A stretch of DNA of 64,000 nt from Sinorhizobium terangae (GCF_029714365.1 NZ_CP121660.1:868001-932000); one strand, 5' to 3'; counted from the stretch's first letter, positions 43,770 to 52,547 are shown. The notes: generated by a model not told the origin, from the sequence alone. Made by a program: numbers and translations.

Positions 43770-44771
43770 ATGCCGGCAATTGCACTCAAGGGAAGCGATG
43801 TCCAATGGACTTGCGGAGATGGCGACACGATCATGCGCTCGGCTTTGCGCGCGGGCCTCGGCTTTCCCTATGAATGCAATGTCGGCTCCTGCGGCAACTG
43901 CCGTTTCGATCTTCTCGAAGGCGAGATCGAGGAACTGCGTCCCGATGCGCCCGGTCTCAGCGATCGCGATCGGGAGCGCGGCCGCCGGCTCGGCTGCCAG
44001 GCTCGCCCGCTGACGGATTGTGTCGTAAAGCTCCGGCTGATGCCGCAGTATGAAAGCCACTTCCCGCCCGTGCGGCAGCAGGCGGAACTGATCGAAGTGC
44101 GCGACATCACGCACGACATCCGCGAGTTTCGCTTCCGGCTGGACAGGCCGGTCCGCTTTCTCGCCGGCCAATATGCCTTGCTCGATCTGCCCGGCGTCAC
44201 GGGTAACCGCGCCTATTCTATGGCCAATACGGACAACGACGCGGGCGAATGGCATTTCCAGATCCGCCGTGTGCCGAACGGGGCCGCGACGGGCAAGCTC
44301 TTCGACGACCTTGCGGTCGGCGATCGCATCGGTGTCGACGGTCCCTACGGAATGGCCTACCTGCGGGCCGAATCGGACCGCGATATCATCTGTCTTGCCG
44401 GCGGTTCCGGTCTTTCGCCGATGATATCGGTTACTCGCGCCGCCGCGGCGACGCCGCTCCTGGCTGGACGGCGGATCGACTTCATCTACGGCGGACGGAC
44501 GGCTCGCGACATCTGCGGCAAGGACATACTGGCCGAACTTCCCGGTTTCGGCTCCAATATCCACTACCATCCCATCGTTTCCAGTGACGACGAGGCCTGG
44601 GATGGCCATTGCGGCTTCGTGCACGAGCTGGCGGCAAAGCTCTTCTCCGATCGCCTTCCCGAATGCGAGGTCTATTTTGCCGGTCCTCCGCTGATGGGTC
44701 AGGCGATCCAGAAGATGCTGATTGACCTCGGCGTTCCGCCGGCCCAGGTTCATTTCGACCAGTTCTACTGA
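43770..44771 (+). CDS. Plant-type [2Fe-2S] ferredoxin-NAD(P)H reductase of an oxygenase system
   Basis: A 333-residue reductase with an N-terminal [2Fe-2S] domain (Cys36, Cys41, Cys44, Cys76; ECNVGSCGNC and GCQARP), then an FAD-binding domain (NRAYSMANTDND) and an NAD domain (CLAGGSGLSPMISVTRAA; EVYFAGPPLMGQA). This matches the BenC/XylZ/CarAd type. It passes electrons from NAD(P)H to the Rieske ferredoxin at 40426. ATG 43770 follows AGGGAG. The gene ends 21 bases before the LysR gene. Confidence 0.92.
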   Translation: MPAIALKGSDVQWTCGDGDTIMRSALRAGLGFPYECNVGSCGNCRFDLLEGEIEELRPDAPGLSDRDRERGRRLGCQARPLTDCVVKLRLMPQYESHFPPVRQQAELIEVRDITHDIREFRFRLDRPVRFLAGQYALLDLPGVTGNRAYSMANTDNDAGEWHFQIRRVPNGAATGKLFDDLAVGDRIGVDGPYGMAYLRAESDRDIICLAGGSGLSPMISVTRAAAATPLLAGRRIDFIYGGRTARDICGKDILAELPGFGSNIHYHPIVSSDDEAWDGHCGFVHELAAKLFSDRLPECEVYFAGPPLMGQAIQKMLIDLGVPPAQVHFDQFY

Positions 44772-44792
44772 CGGTGAAAGGCGCGCATCAGA

Positions 44793-45758
44793 ATGCTTGG
44801 ACATGCAATGAAGCTCCGCCAGCTTGCCTACTTCGTCAAGGTCGTCGAAGTGGGCAACATTACGCGGGCGGCAGAGCAGCTCAATCTCGCCCAGACCGCG
44901 CTTGGCATCCAGATCCGCAATCTCGAGGACGCCCTGCAGATCCAGTTGCTCGACCGCCATTCGCGCGGCGTGAGCGCAACGCCCGCAGGCATGCTGCTTT
45001 ACGAGCGCTCGATTGAAATTCTGCAACGGCTCGAGGAGACGCGCCGAGACCTGATCGCGCTCGGCGGCGAGCGGGTGCGCATAAGGTTTGGCGCAACGCC
45101 GAGCATTCTCAAGCTGATCGGCACGGAACTGCTCGTCGCCGCCAATGCGCAACTTCCCGGCATCGCGCTCCATGTCGTGGAGGAATTGAGCTTCGTGCTG
45201 GCCGATGCACTCGAGCGCGGCGAACTCGACTATGTGCTTGCTTACGACATAGAGGAAAACCCGGGTATCAGGCGTGTCGCGCTGATGGAGGAGGACCTCC
45301 TTCATGTGTCGGCGGCAAACGGCGGGGAGCAGGGCGGCGATATTTCCTTCCGGCAAGCGGTCGCCGGCGATCTCGCCCTGGTTTCGAACCGCGACATCAT
45401 CTGGCGGCGGGTGCACGAAACGGCCTCGCGCCTCTCCGTCGACGTCAAGATCACCTATCAGGTTCAATCGAACGAGGCGATCAAGGCGCTGGTCCTGCAC
45501 GGCGTTGCGCAAAGCATCATGCCCTATGGGATCGTGGCGGAGGAGATCAAGACGGGCCAGATCATCGGGCGGCGCGTTGACCGGCCCGGTGTCAAGCGGA
45601 CGTTGTTTCTCGCTCATCCGGCCCATAGGGGGGTCGCGGATGAGAAGCCTTTCCTTGCGTTCATCGACAAGATGGTCGACCGGCTGATGGCCGAGGTCGG
45701 GTCTTACGCGCACCCGATCGATCGCCTGGTTCCGATGGAGCAAGCGGATTCTCTTTGA
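44793..45758 (+). CDS. LysR-family regulator, nitrogen assimilation/CbbR-like group
   Basis: A 321-residue LysR regulator; the classic start MKLRQLAYFVKVVEVGNITRAAEQLNLAQTALGIQIRNLE suggests the ATG at 44808, but an ATG at 44793 has a slightly better-placed GAAAGG stretch. The rest is a normal effector domain (ATPSILKLIGTELL, PYGIVAEEIKTGQI). It lies directly after the reductase gene and before the decarboxylase-like gene at 45940, which it may regulate. Both the helix-turn-helix and the effector domain look complete. Confidence 0.92.
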   Translation: MLGHAMKLRQLAYFVKVVEVGNITRAAEQLNLAQTALGIQIRNLEDALQIQLLDRHSRGVSATPAGMLLYERSIEILQRLEETRRDLIALGGERVRIRFGATPSILKLIGTELLVAANAQLPGIALHVVEELSFVLADALERGELDYVLAYDIEENPGIRRVALMEEDLLHVSAANGGEQGGDISFRQAVAGDLALVSNRDIIWRRVHETASRLSVDVKITYQVQSNEAIKALVLHGVAQSIMPYGIVAEEIKTGQIIGRRVDRPGVKRTLFLAHPAHRGVADEKPFLAFIDKMVDRLMAEVGSYAHPIDRLVPMEQADSL

Positions 45759-45939
45759 GCAAGCCAATAGGTTTTATCTTGGACATTTCGGCCCTCGCAT
45801 TCGATGATCGACGCAGATTGGAGATGTGAAAAAGGCGGGACACGGCGGAGGAGCCGTCCAGGATTTTTGCTTGTAAGTCGCGGACTTGCGCTCGGCCAAA
45901 CCAGGCTTTCCTGACCCCGGTAGTGCTAGGGAGACTATT

Positions 45940-46935
45940 CTGACTTCGTCGCTTCGCTTATCGTTCGGTTGTTGGAACTACGACCGGACACGCCCCCTCA
46001 TGGACAGAACGGTCGCACCAGACGGGATCGATCTCGTCTATCTCAACATGCCGGTGGAAGAGACTTTCTTTCGCATGCTGCGCCATCGGGAATTCGACAT
46101 CGCGGAGATGTCGCTTTCCTCCTACGTCATGTCTTGTTTCGCGGAAACGCGTCCGTTCGTGGCGATTCCGGTTTTCCCATCCCGCTATTTCAGGCATTCG
46201 TCGATCTACGTGAACGCCGCTTCGGGCATTCGCGAGCCGAAGGATCTAATCGGCAAACGTGTCGGGACGCCCGAGTACCAGATGACCGCACCGGTCTGGA
46301 TACGCGGCATCCTTTCCGACGAGTATGGCGTCAAGGTCGATGACGTCACCTACTACGCTGGTGGGGAAGAGCAGCCGAACCGGCCGGAAAAGCTCCCGCT
46401 CAACCTGCCGGGCCATATCCGCGTCAACCGCATCGGTCCGACGCAGACGCTTTCGGCCATGTTGCGCGACGGCGAGATCGACGCGCTCTACACAGCCAGG
46501 AAGCCCTCTTCCTATGAGGGGCCGACCGGTCGTGTCCGGCGCCTCTTCGAGAACTTCGTCGAGATCGAGCGGGCTTATTTCAAGCGGACCGGCATCTTTC
46601 CGATCATGCATACGATCGTCATCCGGCGGGAGGTCTACGAGGCGCACCGCTGGATCGCGCAATCGCTCTACAAGGCCTTTGCCGAGGCGCAGGCGCGCGT
46701 CTACCGCGAGCTCGAGGAGACGGCGGCGCTGAAGGTCATGCTGCCTTGGCTGAATGCACATGTCGAGGAGGCGCGTCGGCTTATGGGTGACGATTACTGG
46801 AGCTACGGCTTCAAAGAAAATCGGGAGACGCTTGAGACGTTTCTCCGCTACTCCTACGAGCAGGGGTTGTCGAAGCGGAAGCTTTGCGCGGAGGATATTT
46901 TCGCACCGGAGACGATGGAGAGTTTCGTCATCTAG
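45940..46935 (+). CDS. 4,5-Dihydroxyphthalate decarboxylase-like / NMT1-fold protein, paralogue B
   Basis: A 331-residue protein similar end to end to paralogue A: FDIAEMSLSSYVM, GIREPKDLIGKRVGTP, YFKRTGIFPIMH and SYGFKENRETLE. There is no in-frame ATG near the start: the first Met corresponds to about residue 21. The CTG at 45940 lies seven bases after AGGGA and aligns with Met1 of paralogue A, so a CTG start is proposed; an upstream TTG at 45886 would add 18 residues. It is downstream of the LysR gene, separated by about 180 bases. Role as for paralogue A: probably decarboxylation of a hydroxyphthalate; unproven. Confidence 0.78.
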   Translation: MTSSLRLSFGCWNYDRTRPLMDRTVAPDGIDLVYLNMPVEETFFRMLRHREFDIAEMSLSSYVMSCFAETRPFVAIPVFPSRYFRHSSIYVNAASGIREPKDLIGKRVGTPEYQMTAPVWIRGILSDEYGVKVDDVTYYAGGEEQPNRPEKLPLNLPGHIRVNRIGPTQTLSAMLRDGEIDALYTARKPSSYEGPTGRVRRLFENFVEIERAYFKRTGIFPIMHTIVIRREVYEAHRWIAQSLYKAFAEAQARVYRELEETAALKVMLPWLNAHVEEARRLMGDDYWSYGFKENRETLETFLRYSYEQGLSKRKLCAEDIFAPETMESFVI

Positions 46936-47127
46936 GGCCGAGAGGATCTTGTTTGGCGATACCGGCCAAACGCAGATTTGTTGAACCCGCTTAAGGCATT
47001 AGCGGGAACCTTGGGAAACGCCCACCCTGTCATGCAATGGCTGCATGGCAGGGCTGTTGGCGTTGGTCTTCTTATAGTTGCACGGCAGGATTATATTTTA
47101 TCCGTATGCAACGGAGAAAAGATCGAA

Positions 47128-47331
47128 ATGACAGCGCTCGCAGCACGTCGTCCCGCCAATACAGAATGGGTTCGCAGCATGTTCGGCGGGTTTATGGAGG
47201 GCATGAGCCTGTTCAGCGCGGCGCATGAGTGCGCGATGGCGACGAGAGAGCGCCGCCGCCCGTCCGCAGCAGCGCTCAACACGCTCGGTATCGATGATGC
47301 TGCCTTCGGCCGCACCATCAGGCGTCGCTAA
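47128..47331 (+). CDS. Small conserved protein of unknown function
   Basis: A 67-residue ORF starting MTALAARRPANTEWVRSMFGGF, with a Met/Phe-rich amphipathic middle (FMEGMSLFSAAHECAMATRERRR) and a basic end. A ribosome binding site (CGGAGAAAAG) stands nine bases before the ATG at 47128, and an AT-rich segment (TTATATTTTAT) lies upstream. Codon use matches the rest of the window. I do not recognise a family; it is shorter than DUF1127 proteins with similar basic C termini. The upstream segment 47025-47053 also contains an imperfect hairpin. Confidence 0.55.
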   Translation: MTALAARRPANTEWVRSMFGGFMEGMSLFSAAHECAMATRERRRPSAAALNTLGIDDAAFGRTIRRR

Positions 47332-47474
47332 CGCTAATACCGGAGGAGCTACGCATCGCTGGCGCTGCTTTCTGAACCGGCTCGCGAACCAGCCCGTGCT
47401 CTGCAGATGAGCGGCTGCAGCGCGGAAGTGATTCCAGCGATTAGCGCCGCACACATTGTTCCGAAGACATGAAG

Positions 47475-47499
47475 ACGGGCCGCTCCGCGAGCAGCCCGT
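47475..47499. terminator. Terminator-like hairpin
   Basis: ACGGGC and GCCCGT form a short stem, extended imperfectly by GCTC/GAGC, followed by TTATTGTTT on the plus strand. It lies between the small ORF (+) and the HupE gene (-). Confidence 0.45.
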
Positions 47500-47546
47500 T
47501 TATTGTTTGTAGCCTTAATAAGGACCTGCCTTTGCAGGAGCCGTCC

Positions 47547-48143
47547 TTAGAGGACGCCGGTCATGATGCCTAGGCCGGCGAGGGCCATGGCGCTGCCACC
47601 GAGCTGCGTCGCGACATGGGATTTGACGCCGACGCGTCCAAGGACGAAACCCAAGCCGATGCCGGCGACATGCAGCAATGCAGTCGCAGCCATGAAGCCG
47701 AGCGCGTATTGAAGGCCCGAAGCATCCATCGGCATTTCCGCGCCGTGGGCATGACCGTGGAAGATTGCGAAGAGGCTGACGACGCCCATTGCAACGGCCG
47801 TCGGCGGGTTCCAGCGAAGCGCGACCGCAAGGCCAAGCACGATTACAGACGCCGCGATGCCGATTTCGACAAACGGCACGGCGATGCCTTCGATTCCCAG
47901 GGCGCCACCTGCGGCCATCATCAGCACGAAGCTTGCCGGAACGAGCCAGAGAGCGCGTCCGCCGATGATGGAGGCGAATGTGCCGGCGGCGACCATGGCG
48001 AGGATGTGGTCCAGGCCGCCGACCGGGTGCATGAAGCCGTGTGCCAGGCTGCCTGCCGCGCCGACGCCGGGGTGGGCATGGGCTACAGCCGGGAGGGCTG
48101 CTGCGGCCAATGCCAGCAGACCGCTTTTGATTGCTGCTTTCAT
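47547..48143 (-). CDS. hupE: HupE/UreJ family metal permease
   Basis: A 198-residue membrane protein with a signal-like first segment (MKAAIKSGLLALAAAALPAVAHAHPG) and about six membrane helices. The family motif HPVGGLDHILAMVAAG (His-Pro-x2-Gly-x-Asp-His) is intact, as are the downstream FHGHAHGAEMP His residues that bind Ni or Co. HupE/UreJ proteins transport nickel or cobalt for hydrogenase, urease or B12 enzymes. No such enzyme is in the window and no B12 riboswitch is visible upstream. It is divergent from a LysR gene 165 bases away. Confidence 0.88.
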   Translation of the reverse strand: MKAAIKSGLLALAAAALPAVAHAHPGVGAAGSLAHGFMHPVGGLDHILAMVAAGTFASIIGGRALWLVPASFVLMMAAGGALGIEGIAVPFVEIGIAASVIVLGLAVALRWNPPTAVAMGVVSLFAIFHGHAHGAEMPMDASGLQYALGFMAATALLHVAGIGLGFVLGRVGVKSHVATQLGGSAMALAGLGIMTGVL

Positions 48144-48248
48144 CTTTCAGTTCCCTTGATGTTGCGAACGATTTTGCAGATGCCAACCGCTCGGTACCTG
48201 TGCGGATCTCATTGGGGGCGAACCTGCTACGTTGACAATCAACCATCT

Positions 48249-48286
48249 ACGCACGAAAGTAAATTTTAATCTCTTTACGTGTGCGT
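48249..48286. promoter_or_regulatory. Inverted repeat in the hupE-lysR divergent promoter
   Basis: ACGCAC (48249-48254) and GTGCGT (48281-48286) flank an AT-rich core in the divergent promoter region. LysR proteins commonly bind such sites. Confidence 0.4.
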
Positions 48287-48308
48287 TAAGTTTTTTTATG
48301 CTCCCCGC

Positions 48309-49244
48309 ATGAAAAACATCACGTTTCGGCAGTTGAGGTCGATACGAGCGATCGAGGCGCACGGCAAGGTCGTCGGCGCTGCAAAAGCGCTCGGATTGAC
48401 CGCTCCGGCCGTCACCTTGCAGTTGAAGCAGATCGAGGCGGAAGCCGGCGTGCCGCTGTTCGAGCGCATGGCCCATGGAATGTTTCCGACGGAAGCCGGA
48501 CACGCGGTTTTGGCTGCCGCGCGCGATATCGAAGAGCGCCTTTCACTGCTGGGAACGGAGCTTGACGCCTTCAAGGGCGTGAAGCGCGGGCACATTGCCG
48601 TTGGCGCGGTTTCGACGGTCAAGTACTTCGCAAAGCCGATGGTCGCCGCGTTTTCGAGCGCCTATCCCGACATCGACCTCGAGCTCTTCATCGACCGCCG
48701 CACCGAAACGGTCGAGCGTTTGAAGAACAGAACGATCGACGTCGCGCTGCTCGGGCGCCCGCCGCGGGAGTTCTCGGTGCGCGCGGCCGTCTTCGGCGAG
48801 CATTCGCTGGTCGTCGTCAGCGCACCCAATCATCCGCTTGCCAAGCGTCAGGCTATTTCGAAGGCGGAAATTGCGCGCGAGCATTTTTTCCTGCGCAGCC
48901 CGGATTCCGCGACTCGCAATTTCTTCGACCGGTTCATGAGCGAAATTCCGGGAAGAGCCGATGGCCCCAATACCGAGATGGAGTCGATTGAGGATATCAA
49001 ACGGGCGGTGATGGCGGATACCAGCGTGGCCTTTCTTGCCGCGCACAGCGTCGCTGCCGAGGTTCAGGCAGGCGAACTGACAATCCTCGATGTCGTAGGT
49101 CTGCCGATCCGCCGGCAATGGTTCGCCGTCAGCCGGACCGATCGCGCGATGACGCCGGTCATTGCAGCGTTCGAGGAGTTTCTCGCGACCCAGGGGAAGG
49201 AGTTCCTGCCGGACCTCTTGGCCGCGGAGGATGCGGCCCCCTGA
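48309..49244 (+). CDS. LysR-family transcriptional regulator, CbbR-like
   Basis: A 311-residue LysR protein starting MKNITFRQLRSIRAIEAHGKVVGAAKALGLTAPAVTLQLKQIE, with an effector domain resembling CbbR (FAKPMVAAFSSAYPDIDLELFIDRRTETVERL). It is divergent from hupE and upstream of the alpha/beta hydrolase, which runs the other way and ends 24 bases after it. No RuBisCO genes are in the window. Its target could be hupE. Confidence 0.92.
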   Translation: MKNITFRQLRSIRAIEAHGKVVGAAKALGLTAPAVTLQLKQIEAEAGVPLFERMAHGMFPTEAGHAVLAAARDIEERLSLLGTELDAFKGVKRGHIAVGAVSTVKYFAKPMVAAFSSAYPDIDLELFIDRRTETVERLKNRTIDVALLGRPPREFSVRAAVFGEHSLVVVSAPNHPLAKRQAISKAEIAREHFFLRSPDSATRNFFDRFMSEIPGRADGPNTEMESIEDIKRAVMADTSVAFLAAHSVAAEVQAGELTILDVVGLPIRRQWFAVSRTDRAMTPVIAAFEEFLATQGKEFLPDLLAAEDAAP

Positions 49245-49268
49245 TCGTCGGGACCGCTTTGAAGCTTC

Positions 49269-50138
49269 TTATTGGCCGTTGCGCGACTTTTCCGTCTGGC
49301 GGAGAAAATCGATCACGCGCGCGTTGGTGGCGGCGGATGTTTGCTCCGAGACGGGAACGTCCCAGTATTGCGATCCGGGGATGCATTCCTGGAGGTACCG
49401 CGCGGCCGATGTCGCGTGGGAGGCGTCGGCTCCGGGGATAATCAGCGTCGGAATGTTCAGGCGCAGCAGGTCCTCCGGTTCGGCGCCGGGCGAGGTATCC
49501 CTGTCGAGCAGAGTTCTCGGCATGCCCGCGAGGATCGCCTTGTAGTGATCGACATTCTGCCGGACATAGCGCTCCGCGAACTCCGGATCGTGCCTGAGAA
49601 CCGAGACCCAGGGGCCGCCGCGAGGATCGGCGCCAAAGGCCTTGTTGCTCTCTTTCGCCAGCGCGACGACCGCCTCCAGGCCGTTCTGGCGGACGAAGGC
49701 CAGGTGTTCGGCAAAGCGCTGATGGCCCGCGATGCGGTAACGGGCGCCACCGACCGGCCAGAAGAGCACCATGCCGAGCACGGATTCGGGAAGCTCGGCT
49801 GCAAACGCGGCGACGACGCTGCAGCCCATGCAGCCGCCCATCAGATAGGCCTTGTCGATGCCGAGATGGTCGAGCAGGCCTCTACCCTGCCTGACATAAT
49901 CCGACCAGGTCACCCGCTCGACGCGGCCGCCGGACTGGCCGGTTTCGCGCCGGTCGAAGGTGATGCAGGTGAAGTGCTGAGGCAGCTGTTCCAGGAACTG
50001 GATCTCGGCATAGATGCCCTGCGTCCGCCATTTCTCGATGGTCGCATCGAAGCCGCCGGGCGAATACATCAGCAGCGGTGGCCCCGAACCAATTAATTCA
50101 TAGCGCGTTGCGATGCCGTCGATCGTTGTCATTGCCAT
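49269..50138 (-). CDS. Alpha/beta hydrolase with a Cys in the nucleophile elbow
   Basis: A 289-residue alpha/beta hydrolase (FDRRETGQSGG at strand beta4, nucleophile elbow in LMGGCMGCSVVAA at about residues 95-107). The usual G-x-S-x-G has Cys in place of the catalytic Ser (G-G-C-M-G), as in dienelactone hydrolases. The acid and His positions are likely in IIPGADASHATS. A strong ribosome binding site (GGAGGATTGAAT) precedes the ATG at 50138. It lies downstream of the RraA-type aldolase gene (137 bases) on the same strand. It could hydrolyse a lactone or a ring-cleavage product. Confidence 0.85.
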   Translation of the reverse strand: MAMTTIDGIATRYELIGSGPPLLMYSPGGFDATIEKWRTQGIYAEIQFLEQLPQHFTCITFDRRETGQSGGRVERVTWSDYVRQGRGLLDHLGIDKAYLMGGCMGCSVVAAFAAELPESVLGMVLFWPVGGARYRIAGHQRFAEHLAFVRQNGLEAVVALAKESNKAFGADPRGGPWVSVLRHDPEFAERYVRQNVDHYKAILAGMPRTLLDRDTSPGAEPEDLLRLNIPTLIIPGADASHATSAARYLQECIPGSQYWDVPVSEQTSAATNARVIDFLRQTEKSRNGQ

Positions 50139-50275
50139 ATTCAATCCTCCTCGAAACGGCACATCATTCTTTTCAAAGCCGCTTGGCATAACCGCGCCTG
50201 CGGACCGTGCTTTGGAAGGCACGGTGACGCCTCGGACCAAGTGGCTCCTGAACGTGTAGCGCCCGGCAGGGCGCA

Positions 50276-50953
50276 TCAAACGCCCCCGCAGCCGAGCTTC
50301 TTCAGGCTTTCGTCCACCCAGAGCTTCGGGTCGAGTTTGCCAGCGAGCGTGTTGGCGAGCGTTTTCGCCTCCGCCTCGTTCTTGGCCTTCGCCTTGGTAT
50401 AGACGTCCTCCACCGCGTCGAACGGTACGCAGACGAGGCCATCGTCGTCGCCGAGCATCAGATCGCCCGGCTCGATGATCATTCCGCCAAGGGAGATCGG
50501 AACGTTGATCTCGCCCGGTCCGTCCTTGTAGGGGCCGCGGTGGGTGATGCCGGCGGCGAAGACCGGGAAGGTATTGGTCTTGATCCAGCCATAGTCCCTG
50601 ACAGCGCCATTGATCACGACGCCGGTGACGCCGATCGCCCTTGCATGGGACAGCATGAGCTCGCCGACGAGAGCGTTGGTGAGATCCCCGCCGGCATCGA
50701 CGACGATGACGTCGCCGGGGCCGGCCATCAGCAGCGCCTTGTGAATCATCAGATTGTCGCCCGGTCGCGTCTTGACCGTGAAGGCGGCGCCGGCAAGCAC
50801 GCCGGAGGCATGGAGCGGCCTGAGGGCTGCCCCGCCGGCCGTCATGCGGGACATGACGTCGCTGACGTTCGCCACCGGCAGTTCGAGAAACTTTTCGACC
50901 ATCGTCGCGCTGACGCGACGTCGGCGTTCGAGGATCCTGAATCCGAGTGTCAT
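50276..50953 (-). CDS. RraA-family protein, putative 4-hydroxy-4-methyl-2-oxoglutarate/4-carboxy-4-hydroxy-2-oxoadipate aldolase
   Basis: A 225-residue RraA-family protein. The fold contains the metal- and substrate-binding Arg-Asp pair (INGAVRDYGWIKTNTFPVF, about residue 115) and the conserved GDLMLGDDDGLVCVP loop. HMG/CHA aldolases such as LigK of the protocatechuate 4,5-cleavage pathway belong here and make pyruvate plus oxaloacetate. GalD (17931) and LigJ (52611) in the window support that role. Start ATG 50953 has ribosome binding site GGGAGGAAC. Being an RNase E inhibitor (true RraA) is unlikely in this context. Confidence 0.85.
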   Translation of the reverse strand: MTLGFRILERRRRVSATMVEKFLELPVANVSDVMSRMTAGGAALRPLHASGVLAGAAFTVKTRPGDNLMIHKALLMAGPGDVIVVDAGGDLTNALVGELMLSHARAIGVTGVVINGAVRDYGWIKTNTFPVFAAGITHRGPYKDGPGEINVPISLGGMIIEPGDLMLGDDDGLVCVPFDAVEDVYTKAKAKNEAEAKTLANTLAGKLDPKLWVDESLKKLGCGGV

Positions 50954-50982
50954 CTGCCTGTTCCTCCCTCGTTCGCTACGGC

Positions 50983-52092
50983 TCACATCCACGGCATCAG
51001 CGATGCGTGAATGACATCGGGCACGCCCTGTCCTCCGACGGACTTGATTGCCAAGTCAGCGTCCTTGAGGCCGAAGCGGTGCGTGGTGATTTTTTCGAGC
51101 GGGAAGCGGTTAGATGCGATCTGCTCCAGCGCCAGCTCGCAGGCGAGATAGCTGTGACCGCGCGCACTCTTGATGGTGATCGCCTTGGTCGTCACCTTCT
51201 CGAGCGGGAAGTTCGGGAACTCCTTCATCTCGCCCTGGACGAGAATGGTGCCCGCCTTTCGCTTCAACGCCTCCACGCCGAGGAGGATCGGGATCGTGCC
51301 GGCGCCGGCCGTGCAGTCGAGCGAGATGTCGACGCCCTTGCCGCCGGTGATCTCCATGATGCGTTGAAGCGGATCTTCCTTCTGCACATCGATAACGTAG
51401 TCGGCGCCAAGCGTTTTCGCGACCTCCAGGCGGGCCGCGTCCTTCGAGGTTCCGGTGACGATGATCAGCGATGCGCCCGCCTGCTTGCACACAACCGTCT
51501 GCGACAGGCCTTGCTGACCCGGTCCCTGGATCAGAACGGTGGAGTTGTAGCCAACGCCTGCGTCGAAGAGCGACCATTCCACGCCATTCGCCATAGGCGT
51601 GACGAGACCGGCAAGCTCCGGCGTCACGCCCTTCGGCACCCGGTGCACGACCGCGTTCCAAGGCAGGTAGACATATTGTGCGAAACCGCCCCAGAGATGC
51701 GGCGCGCGTTCCGCCGAGGTGTAGCCGTAACGGATGCCATCCGGATTGTTGCGCCAGTCGGTGTTCTCGCAATGGCGGTATTGACCCTGGTGACACCATT
51801 GGCACTTGCCGCACATGACATAGTGCTCGACGAAGACGAGGTCGCCTTCCCTGAAGCCTTTGCGACGTGTGAACTCGCGGCCGGCCTTGGCGATATAGCC
51901 GATGTTCTCATGGCCCATGATGGTGGGGGCATTGTTGGGTGGGCTCTTGAAGAGCTTCACGTCCGTGCCGCAGATACCGGCAACTTCCATTTTCAGAAGT
52001 GCGGCATCCTCCGGGATGTCCGGCATGGGAAATTCCCGCATTTCCATCTTGCCCGGACCGGTGCGGACCGCCGCGAGGACCTGTTCCGTCAT
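50983..52092 (-). CDS. Zinc-dependent medium-chain alcohol dehydrogenase
   Basis: A 369-residue MDR-superfamily dehydrogenase. The catalytic zinc motif (GICGTDVKLFK and GHENIGYI), the structural zinc Cys cluster (CGKCQWCHQGQYRHC) and the NAD(P) motif (VLIQGPGQQGLSQ) are complete. It is the first gene of the operon with the RraA-type aldolase (29-base gap) and alpha/beta hydrolase. It may oxidise an alcohol or semialdehyde intermediate. The small plus-strand gene at 52254 separates it from the LigJ gene. Confidence 0.9.
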   Translation of the reverse strand: MTEQVLAAVRTGPGKMEMREFPMPDIPEDAALLKMEVAGICGTDVKLFKSPPNNAPTIMGHENIGYIAKAGREFTRRKGFREGDLVFVEHYVMCGKCQWCHQGQYRHCENTDWRNNPDGIRYGYTSAERAPHLWGGFAQYVYLPWNAVVHRVPKGVTPELAGLVTPMANGVEWSLFDAGVGYNSTVLIQGPGQQGLSQTVVCKQAGASLIIVTGTSKDAARLEVAKTLGADYVIDVQKEDPLQRIMEITGGKGVDISLDCTAGAGTIPILLGVEALKRKAGTILVQGEMKEFPNFPLEKVTTKAITIKSARGHSYLACELALEQIASNRFPLEKITTHRFGLKDADLAIKSVGGQGVPDVIHASLMPWM

Positions 52093-52175
52093 CTCTTTTT
52101 TCCTTTCGATTGCTGCCGGTCCGGCCTCATGCACGGCATGGTGTTCCGGTCCGGCGGGTTTTTCCGAATTCGTTT

Positions 52176-52205
52176 TTGACAGGCGCGACCGCGGCGCCCT
52201 AATGT
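52176..52205 (+). promoter_or_regulatory. Sigma-70-type promoter for the small Cys-rich gene
   Basis: TTGACA (52176-52181) and TAATGT (52200-52205) are separated by 18 bases and lie about 50 bases before the start at 52254. Confidence 0.55.
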
Positions 52206-52253
52206 AGAGAGCGATCGCCCCAGGCTAGGTGCCGGCACGACTGGTTCAAAATC

Positions 52254-52547
52254 ATGCTGAAGACCGCCGCTTCGAAACCCGAACATCTCGCCGCCATCCG
52301 CCAGGTGAAGGCCTGGACGCGCGAACGCTTCGCGCTTGCCGACGATGTCGCGATCATGGTGTCGGAGATCGCGTGCGGTCTGCCGGGGTGCCCGCCGCTC
52401 GAAACGGTGGTCGCCTTCTGGACGGCGCCAGACCGGCGTCACCAGTTCAAGGTCTTCAAACGCGCCGTCGAAGTTCGGGAGGACGATCTGCCGCCGTCCT
52501 GGATGAAGAACGCGATCATCTCGGACGAAGACGCGTCCTGCTGCTGA
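52254..52547 (+). CDS. Small conserved protein with Cys motifs, unknown function
   Basis: A 97-residue ORF with a helical N terminus (PEHLAAIRQVKAWTRERFAL), then MVSEIACGLPGCPPLETVVAFWT and a C-terminal SWMKNAI...ASCC. The Cys-x4-Cys-Pro-Pro and the terminal Cys-Cys suggest metal binding. I have seen similar small proteins in proteobacteria without an assigned function. It has a good promoter but a weak ribosome binding site, and it is transcribed opposite to both flanking operons. Confidence 0.7.
   Translation: MLKTAASKPEHLAAIRQVKAWTRERFALADDVAIMVSEIACGLPGCPPLETVVAFWTAPDRRHQFKVFKRAVEVREDDLPPSWMKNAIISDEDASCC

Noticed and set aside
43725..45767. 680-residue minus-strand reading frame opposite the reductase and LysR genes
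   Set aside because: Spans two clear genes and the gap between them; no domain recognisable.
48144..48308. Cobalamin riboswitch upstream of hupE
   Set aside because: HupE genes in rhizobia can be B12-controlled, but the 165-base region has no B12 box-like conserved core or enough length for the fold.
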